Part shown: piece after piece, positions 6,306 to 11,181 of the stretch
Position numbering within the stretch: the first letter of the stretch is position 1
Layout: every line of letters begins with the position of its first letter
Program-made: the position numbers and the translations under genes
Assembly: GCA_017646225.1 (NCBI GenBank)
Contig: JAGCMZ010000084.1
Location: 1-11,181 of the forward strand
Origin: Paludibacteraceae bacterium
Lineage (GTDB): Bacteria; Bacteroidota; Bacteroidia; Bacteroidales; Paludibacteraceae
Direction: 5' to 3'
DNA length: 11,181 nt
The notes under the pieces: model-generated
Databases searched by the model: none
The model's input: the letters and a program-made list of their open reading frames with translations, nothing else
Told to the model about the DNA's origin: nothing

Positions 6306-7892
6306 ATGACTTTATCAGAAAAAGATGTAGCGTTTCTTCAATCAAATGGGATTGAGAAAGAGGCGGTTGAGAAGCAAATTACTTGTTTGAAAGCCTCGTT
6401 GCCCGTGCCAGCGTTGTTGCGTTCGGCCAAGTTAGACGATGGTATTCTTTATTGCAACGATAAAGAAACAGAAGCCTATGTGGGAATCTGGAATGCTTAT
6501 TTGAATCGTGCAAAACGTGATATAAGCCACTTTACCCCAGCATCGGGCGAATCGAATCGTTTCTTGCGCGATTTAAAAAAGTTCCTAAACTCGGATAGCA
6601 ATTTCCCAAGAACCAATTTTGAAAAGAATTTTTTCAAACACTTGCGCAGTTTTGCCTTTTTCAATGAATTGAACGCTTGTTGCTTGGATACCACCGGATT
6701 GGATGTCGATCATCTGATAGAGGCAGGGCATTACAAAACCATTGTGCGTTTGATGATTTCGGAAGACGGCTTGAATATGGATAATATTCCTACAGCACTC
6801 TTTAAATTCCATACCGACCAATCGCATCGTTTGCAAAAATTCTTACCTAAAAAAATAGCTTCGTATTACAATTCGTTCGAAGACATTCGCACGCCTTTGC
6901 AAGAAATTATGTACGAAGGAGCCATGGTATCGGGCGTAAGAGGCAATACCTTAAACATGTGTTATACCGTGCAAGCAAAATATCGTGATATGATTCGCGA
7001 TTTCTTGCGCGCTTACAAAACCCCTATCGAAAAGAAAATGGGTGTTTCGGTGGCCATTACCTTGCCCATTCAACCAGAAGCAAGCAATACCATTGCTTTG
7101 GCAGAAAATAACAAGTTATTGCGCGATGAAAAGGGTAATTTGCTGTTGCAACAAGCAGGTCACGGTACTTTGCTTCCTTTGCTAAACGATTTGCGCGGTA
7201 ACGTTATTTTTATCAAAAACATCGATAATGCTACGCCCGATTCGCTTAAAAAATTAAGCGTTCGATACAAAAAAATGTTGGCAGGCATGATGGTCGATAC
7301 GCAAAAGAAGATAAACAAGTACATGCGTTTGTTAGAAAAAGAAGATATTCCAGACGACAAACTCATTGAAATTATACACTTTGTAGAAAACATATTGAAC
7401 GTAAAACGCGCCAATATTTTGCGTTTGCCCAAAGAAGAGCAAATCGATTATTTACGTTCTAAATTAAACAGACCCTTGCGTGTATGTGGGGTGGTTACCA
7501 ACGAAGACGAACAAGGCGGTGTTCCTTGCTGGGTAACCAATGCAGATGGTACAACATCGTTGCAGATGATAGAATACCATCAAATTGCCAATAATCCAGA
7601 AAAACTAAAAATCTTTGAATCGAGCACGCACTTTAATCCTGTAGACATGGTATGCTACGTAAACGATTATAAAGGTAAACGTTTTGACTTTACCCAGTTT
7701 GCCGATCAGGATGCCTACATGGTGCTATGCAAAGAAATAGACGGTAAAAAAGTAAAAGTATTGGAACAACCCGGTTTGTGGAACGGTGGTATGGCCAATT
7801 GGAATACCATTTTAGTGGAAGTTCCTATTAAAACCTTTAATCCCGTCAAAACAATCAACGATTTATTACGTCACGAACATCAAAATACCTAA
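6306..7892 (+). CDS. DUF4301 protein, putative sugar nucleotidyltransferase-like
   Basis: A 528-residue cytoplasmic protein of the DUF4301 family, found mainly in Bacteroidota and without assigned function. Recognition rests on the C-terminal half: RPLRVCGVV, a THFNPVDMVCYVNDYKG block, and PGLWNGGMANWNT...FNPVKTINDLLR..HQ. Three segments recall UDPGP-type nucleotidyltransferases. HFTPASGESNR (75-85) could be a nucleotide-binding glycine loop like GGxGTR. QAGHGTLLPLL (283-293) resembles the PPGHGD-type segment. VIFIKNIDN (300-308) resembles the FVxNVDN segment, which carries the metal-binding aspartate. These resemblances are mine and not an established annotation. It is the first gene of an operon, with glgB starting 2 nt after its stop, so it might make or use a nucleotide sugar or sugar phosphate for glycogen. 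The loop here (PASGESNR) seems diverged from what I recall as PASGAATR in relatives. Family assignment is firm; function is not. Confidence 0.88.
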   Translation: MTLSEKDVAFLQSNGIEKEAVEKQITCLKASLPVPALLRSAKLDDGILYCNDKETEAYVGIWNAYLNRAKRDISHFTPASGESNRFLRDLKKFLNSDSNFPRTNFEKNFFKHLRSFAFFNELNACCLDTTGLDVDHLIEAGHYKTIVRLMISEDGLNMDNIPTALFKFHTDQSHRLQKFLPKKIASYYNSFEDIRTPLQEIMYEGAMVSGVRGNTLNMCYTVQAKYRDMIRDFLRAYKTPIEKKMGVSVAITLPIQPEASNTIALAENNKLLRDEKGNLLLQQAGHGTLLPLLNDLRGNVIFIKNIDNATPDSLKKLSVRYKKMLAGMMVDTQKKINKYMRLLEKEDIPDDKLIEIIHFVENILNVKRANILRLPKEEQIDYLRSKLNRPLRVCGVVTNEDEQGGVPCWVTNADGTTSLQMIEYHQIANNPEKLKIFESSTHFNPVDMVCYVNDYKGKRFDFTQFADQDAYMVLCKEIDGKKVKVLEQPGLWNGGMANWNTILVEVPIKTFNPVKTINDLLRHEHQNT

Positions 7893-7894
7893 TT

Positions 7895-9910
7895 ATGGAC
7901 TTGAAACTTATCCAAAACGACAGTTGGTTAGAACCTTATCGTCAAGCAATTGAAGGACGATACAACTACGCTATTCAACGTGAAAAAGAATTGACTGGTG
8001 GCAAACAAAAATTGGCCGATTTTGCGTCGGGTTACTTGTATTTTGGTTTACACAAAACAGCCGATGGATGGATTTTCCGAGAATGGGCTCCCAATGCTAC
8101 CGAAATTTTCTTGGTAGGTGATTTTAATAATTGGCAACGCGAAGATAAATATCGTTTGAGACGCAAAGACAACGGTGTTTACGAAGGTGTTTTCCCAGAA
8201 GATGCTTTGAAACATGGCCAATTGTATAAATTGGTAGTTTGCTGGAATGGTAGCTGCGGCGAACGTATTCCTGCATGGTGTCGTAGGGTAGTTCAAGACG
8301 ATAATACAAAAATATTCAGCGCACAAGTATGGAATCCAGAAAAACCATACGTGTTTGTGAATAAAAAATTCAAACCCAATACCGATCCATTGTTAATTTA
8401 CGAATGCCACATCGGTATGGCAACCAACCAAGAAAAGGTAGGTACATACGCAGAATTTACCCGCGACGTGTTGCCACGTATCAAAAAAGCCGGTTACAAC
8501 TGCATTCAAATCATGGCCATTCAAGAACACCCCTATTATGGTTCGTTTGGATACCATGTATCTAGTTTCTTTGCTGCTTCTTCTCGTTTTGGTACACCCG
8601 AAGAGTTGAAAGAACTTATCGATACCGCACACGGCATGGGCATGGCTGTTATCATGGACATTGTTCACTCGCATGCGGTTAAAAACGAAGTAGAAGGTTT
8701 GGGACGTTTTGATGGTACTCCTTATCAATATTTCCACGATGGTGGTCGTCGCGAACACCCAGCATGGGACTCGCTTTGCTTTGACTACGGCAAAAACGAA
8801 GTATTGCACTTCTTGCTATCGAACTGTAAATATTGGTTAGACGAATTCCAATTTGATGGTTTCCGTTTTGATGGCGTTACCTCTATGTTGTACCGCAGCC
8901 ACGGTTTGGGCGAAGCCTTCAGTGGATATGCCGATTACTACAACTTGAACCAAGACGGTGATGCTATTTGCTACCTAACTTTGGCTAACAAATTGATTCA
9001 CCAAGTTAAACCCGGTGCCATTACCATTGCAGAAGAAATGAGCGGTATGCCTGGTTTGGCTAGCAAGTTTGAAGACGGTGGTATGGGATTCGATTACCGT
9101 ATGGCCATGGGTATTCCCGATTTGTGGATCAAATACATCAAGGAATATACCGACGAAAATTGGAAACCTGGTCACTTGTTCTGGGAATTAACCAACCGTC
9201 GTCGCGACGAAAAAACCATTAGCTATGCCGAAAGTCACGACCAAGCATTGGTAGGCGATAAAACCATTATCTTCCGCCTTATCGATGCCGATATGTACTG
9301 GCACATGCAAAAAGGCGATGCTACCTACATGGTAGACCGTGGTATTGCCCTTCACAAAATGATTCGCTTGCTAACCGCAAGTACCATTAACGGTGGTTAC
9401 CTAAACTTTATGGGTAACGAATTTGGTCACCCAGAATGGATTGACTTCCCACGCGAAGGAAACGGCTGGTCGCACAAATACGCTCGTCGTCAATGGGAAT
9501 TGGTAGACAATCCTAACTACCTATACCAAGGTTTGGGCAGCTTCGACGAACAAATGATCAAATTGATATCGTCCGAAAAGAAATACCAAGAAATTCCATT
9601 GTACAAATACTGGGATAATTCGGGCGACCAAGTGTTGGCATACGGACGCGACGATTTGTTGTTTGTATTCAACTTCCACCCATACAATTCGTTTACCGAT
9701 TACGGTATGTTGGTGAAACCAGGCGAATACGAAATGATTCTAAATACCGACTCGCCTCAATTTGGTGGTTTTGGTTTGTGCGACGAAGTGATTCACCACT
9801 TTACCATGCCATCGACCGACGATCCAGATAAAGGCTGGTTGAAATTGTACATTCCATCGCGTACCGCCTTTGTATTGCGTCGCATCGAAAACAAAAAGAA
9901 GAAAAAATAA
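7895..9910 (+). CDS. glgB: 1,4-alpha-glucan (glycogen) branching enzyme
   Basis: GH13-family enzyme that cuts alpha-1,4-glucan chains and re-attaches them as alpha-1,6 branches during glycogen synthesis in the cytoplasm. The 671-residue length and sequence resemble the eukaryote-like GH13_8 branch and not the longer E. coli type. A CBM48 module covers about 40-150 (FREWAPNATEIFLVGDFNNW at 61-80). In the catalytic barrel, conserved region I is MDIVHSH (254-260), region II is GFRFDGVTS (322-330) with R324 and nucleophile D326, region III is TIAEEMSGMP with catalytic E380, and region IV is YAESHDQ (444-450) with D449. A C-terminal all-beta domain ends in a Lys-rich tail (ENKKKKK). It sits between the DUF4301 gene and pcrB with 2-nt gaps on both sides. 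No glycogen synthase or ADP-glucose pyrophosphorylase gene is in the window. Confidence 0.97.
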   Translation: MDLKLIQNDSWLEPYRQAIEGRYNYAIQREKELTGGKQKLADFASGYLYFGLHKTADGWIFREWAPNATEIFLVGDFNNWQREDKYRLRRKDNGVYEGVFPEDALKHGQLYKLVVCWNGSCGERIPAWCRRVVQDDNTKIFSAQVWNPEKPYVFVNKKFKPNTDPLLIYECHIGMATNQEKVGTYAEFTRDVLPRIKKAGYNCIQIMAIQEHPYYGSFGYHVSSFFAASSRFGTPEELKELIDTAHGMGMAVIMDIVHSHAVKNEVEGLGRFDGTPYQYFHDGGRREHPAWDSLCFDYGKNEVLHFLLSNCKYWLDEFQFDGFRFDGVTSMLYRSHGLGEAFSGYADYYNLNQDGDAICYLTLANKLIHQVKPGAITIAEEMSGMPGLASKFEDGGMGFDYRMAMGIPDLWIKYIKEYTDENWKPGHLFWELTNRRRDEKTISYAESHDQALVGDKTIIFRLIDADMYWHMQKGDATYMVDRGIALHKMIRLLTASTINGGYLNFMGNEFGHPEWIDFPREGNGWSHKYARRQWELVDNPNYLYQGLGSFDEQMIKLISSEKKYQEIPLYKYWDNSGDQVLAYGRDDLLFVFNFHPYNSFTDYGMLVKPGEYEMILNTDSPQFGGFGLCDEVIHHFTMPSTDDPDKGWLKLYIPSRTAFVLRRIENKKKKK

Positions 9911-9912
9911 GC

Positions 9913-10617
9913 ATGTTTTCTGCTAACCATAAACAATTGGCCATCTTGATTGACCCGCACAAAGCGAGCAATCAGATGGCTAATTTGTTGTCTTTGCTAA
10001 AAAGGCAGCCGCCTCACTATATTCTGGTGGGCGGAAGCATGGTTACCGATACCACCACATCGGTTATCGAAACCATCAAAGAACAGGTTTCGGTACCCGT
10101 TTTGTTATTTCCGGGCAGTGCGGCTCAATTTTCTCCTGCTGCCGATGCCCTTATGTACCTTTCCCTTATTTCGGGTCGTAACCCCGATTACCTCATTGGT
10201 CAGCATGTACAATCGTCTTTGCAAGTGTACAAGCACAATATGCCCGTTATTCCTGTTGGATACATGTTGGTAGAAAGTGGCTCGCTTACCAGTGTACAAT
10301 ACATCAGCAATACCCAGCCTGTTCCCCGTACCAAAAACGACATTGCTGTGGCAACCGCTTTGGCAGGTCAATACTTGGGTCAGAAGGCCATTTACCTAGA
10401 AGGGGGTAGTGGAGCGCAATTGCCTGTTCCACTTAGCATGATTACAGCTGTAAAAGCACACCTATCCATTCCACTTATTGTAGGTGGCGGAATTAAGACA
10501 CCCGATGCCATGGCCGATGCCTTTAGGGCAGGTGCCGATGTGGTGGTAATAGGAAATGTATTGGAAGAAAATCCTGCGCTTTATACGCAATTATTTGAGC
10601 GATTGGCTCTCTTGTAA
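9913..10617 (+). CDS. pcrB: PcrB/GGGP-synthase family prenylglyceryl-phosphate synthase
   Basis: A 234-residue TIM-barrel prenyltransferase that joins an isoprenoid diphosphate to sn-glycerol-1-phosphate, making an ether-lipid precursor. Motifs in order: LIDP (12-15, D14 near the metal/diphosphate), VGGS (39-42), FPGS (66-69), LISGRNPDYLIGQH (85-98), YLEGGSGA (161-168), VGGGI (190-194) and VVIGNVLE (211-218). The last three form the phosphate-binding region. Characterised Bacteroidota members are, as I recall, geranylgeranylglyceryl-phosphate synthases, whereas Bacillus PcrB uses heptaprenyl diphosphate; the chain length here cannot be read by eye. It is the last gene of the operon, 2 nt after glgB. 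Its final eight codons and stop overlap, on the opposite strand, the end of the ABC transporter gene. The symbol reflects the family, not proven substrate. Confidence 0.93.
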   Translation: MFSANHKQLAILIDPHKASNQMANLLSLLKRQPPHYILVGGSMVTDTTTSVIETIKEQVSVPVLLFPGSAAQFSPAADALMYLSLISGRNPDYLIGQHVQSSLQVYKHNMPVIPVGYMLVESGSLTSVQYISNTQPVPRTKNDIAVATALAGQYLGQKAIYLEGGSGAQLPVPLSMITAVKAHLSIPLIVGGGIKTPDAMADAFRAGADVVVIGNVLEENPALYTQLFERLALL

Positions 10618-11181
10618 CTTCTTGTACACACCGTTTTCAATTTGAAGCAGTTCGGTGTGTGTGCCTCTTTCAACAATTTCTCCGTTGTCCACTACACAAA
10701 TTTCGTCGGCGTTTTTAACGGTCGATAAACGGTGTGCAATTACAATGGTGGTACGGTTCTTCATTAAGTTTTCCAAGGCTTCTTGTACCAATTTTTCCGA
10801 TTCGGTATCCAAGGCAGAGGTAGCCTCGTCCAAAATCAATATAGGAGGGTTCTTTAATATAGCACGAGCAATGCTAATGCGTTGACGCTGACCGCCCGAA
10901 AGTTTGCAACCACGGTCGCCAATGTTGCTGTGGTAGCCATCTTCGGTGGCCGATATAAAATCGTGCGCATTGGCAATTTTAGCAGCAGCAATTACTTGCT
11001 CCATGGTAGCATTCTCTACGCCAAAAGCAATGTTGTTATAGAAACTGTCGTTAAACAAGATAGCTTCTTGGTTTACGTTGCCCATCAAACTGCGCAAGTC
11101 GTGCAAGGTTACGTCTTTGATGTTGATGCCGTCAATGCAGAGTTCGCCTTCGTTTACGTCCCAAAAGCGGGGTAGTAGGTC
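10591..11181 (-). CDS. MsbA-like ABC transporter ATPase domain, 5' end outside window
   Basis: The C-terminal 196 residues of an ABC exporter. The open frame continues without a start to the window edge, where it reads DLLPRFWDVNEGELCIDGINI. Visible elements of the nucleotide-binding domain, numbered within the fragment, are the Q-loop NQEAILFND (Q38), signature LSGGQ (94-98), Walker B ILILDE (114-119) with D-loop SALD, and the H-loop histidine at 150 (IAHRLSTV). Walker A and the membrane domain lie beyond the edge. The phrase DVxLHDLRSLMGNVNQEAILFNDSF is typical of Bacteroidota MsbA/lipid-A-exporter-type proteins that flip lipids across the inner membrane, but the substrate is not established. 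An apparent TTG start at 11106 is not real because the conserved domain extends upstream of it. The 3' end overlaps pcrB by 27 bp tail to tail. Confidence 0.93.
   Translation of the reverse strand, partial: DLLPRFWDVNEGELCIDGINIKDVTLHDLRSLMGNVNQEAILFNDSFYNNIAFGVENATMEQVIAAAKIANAHDFISATEDGYHSNIGDRGCKLSGGQRQRISIARAILKNPPILILDEATSALDTESEKLVQEALENLMKNRTTIVIAHRLSTVKNADEICVVDNGEIVERGTHTELLQIENGVYKKLQESQSLK

Noticed and set aside
8393..8809. Open frame of 138 codons on the minus strand
   Set aside because: It is antisense to conserved catalytic regions of glgB and has no recognisable features.
11104..11106. TTG as the start of the ABC transporter gene
   Set aside because: The frame stays open to the window edge and the conserved nucleotide-binding domain sequence continues upstream, so the gene is merely cut by the window.

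Overview
The window looks like a chromosomal segment of a Bacteroidota bacterium, probably Bacteroidales. Three things point there. Several gene starts are preceded by the Bacteroidota-type promoter (TTG, about 20 nt, then TAnnTTTG). Protein families largely confined to this phylum are present (DUF4301, a bacterial geranylgeranylglyceryl-phosphate synthase, and a small RTHR..SFLL ribbon-helix-helix-like protein). Conserved genes such as tyrS, tadA and the MPxxSxRG aminotransferase resemble Bacteroidales forms. No RNA gene, CRISPR array or recognisable transposase was found.

Layout. Positions 1-323 carry no credible gene: they hold a promoter firing left out of the window, a 3x octanucleotide tandem repeat, and a ~190-bp imperfect inverted repeat that runs into the tyrS stop codon. 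From 2470 down to 324 (minus strand) lies a tight cluster: a small two-helix membrane protein, a small ribbon-helix-helix-like protein, tadA (tRNA adenosine deaminase) and tyrS (tyrosyl-tRNA synthetase). Its promoter sits at 2502-2532. Positions 2471-2764 are non-coding and contain a second large inverted repeat (~169 bp) with octameric tandem repeats on one flank. From 6194 down to 2765 (minus strand) come a TIGR01212-family radical SAM protein, a class I/II PLP aminotransferase and a LolC/E-type permease; the last two overlap by one base.

A compact divergent promoter region (6195-6305) separates these from a plus-strand operon: a DUF4301 protein, a glycogen branching enzyme (GlgB, GH13) and a PcrB/GGGP-synthase family protein, with only 2-nt gaps between genes. 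The end of this operon overlaps, tail to tail by 27 bp, the 3' end of a minus-strand MsbA-like ABC transporter that is cut by the window edge.

The most interesting biology is the DUF4301-glgB-pcrB operon. The DUF4301 protein carries motifs resembling UDPGP-type sugar nucleotidyltransferases (a PASGxxxR loop, GHG, and NIDN), and its position directly before a branching enzyme suggests a glycogen-related sugar-nucleotide role. The two large inverted repeats flanking the tRNA-gene cluster are the second point of interest. Translation-related functions (TyrRS, TadA, possibly the radical SAM protein) dominate the left half; polysaccharide and envelope-lipid functions dominate the right.
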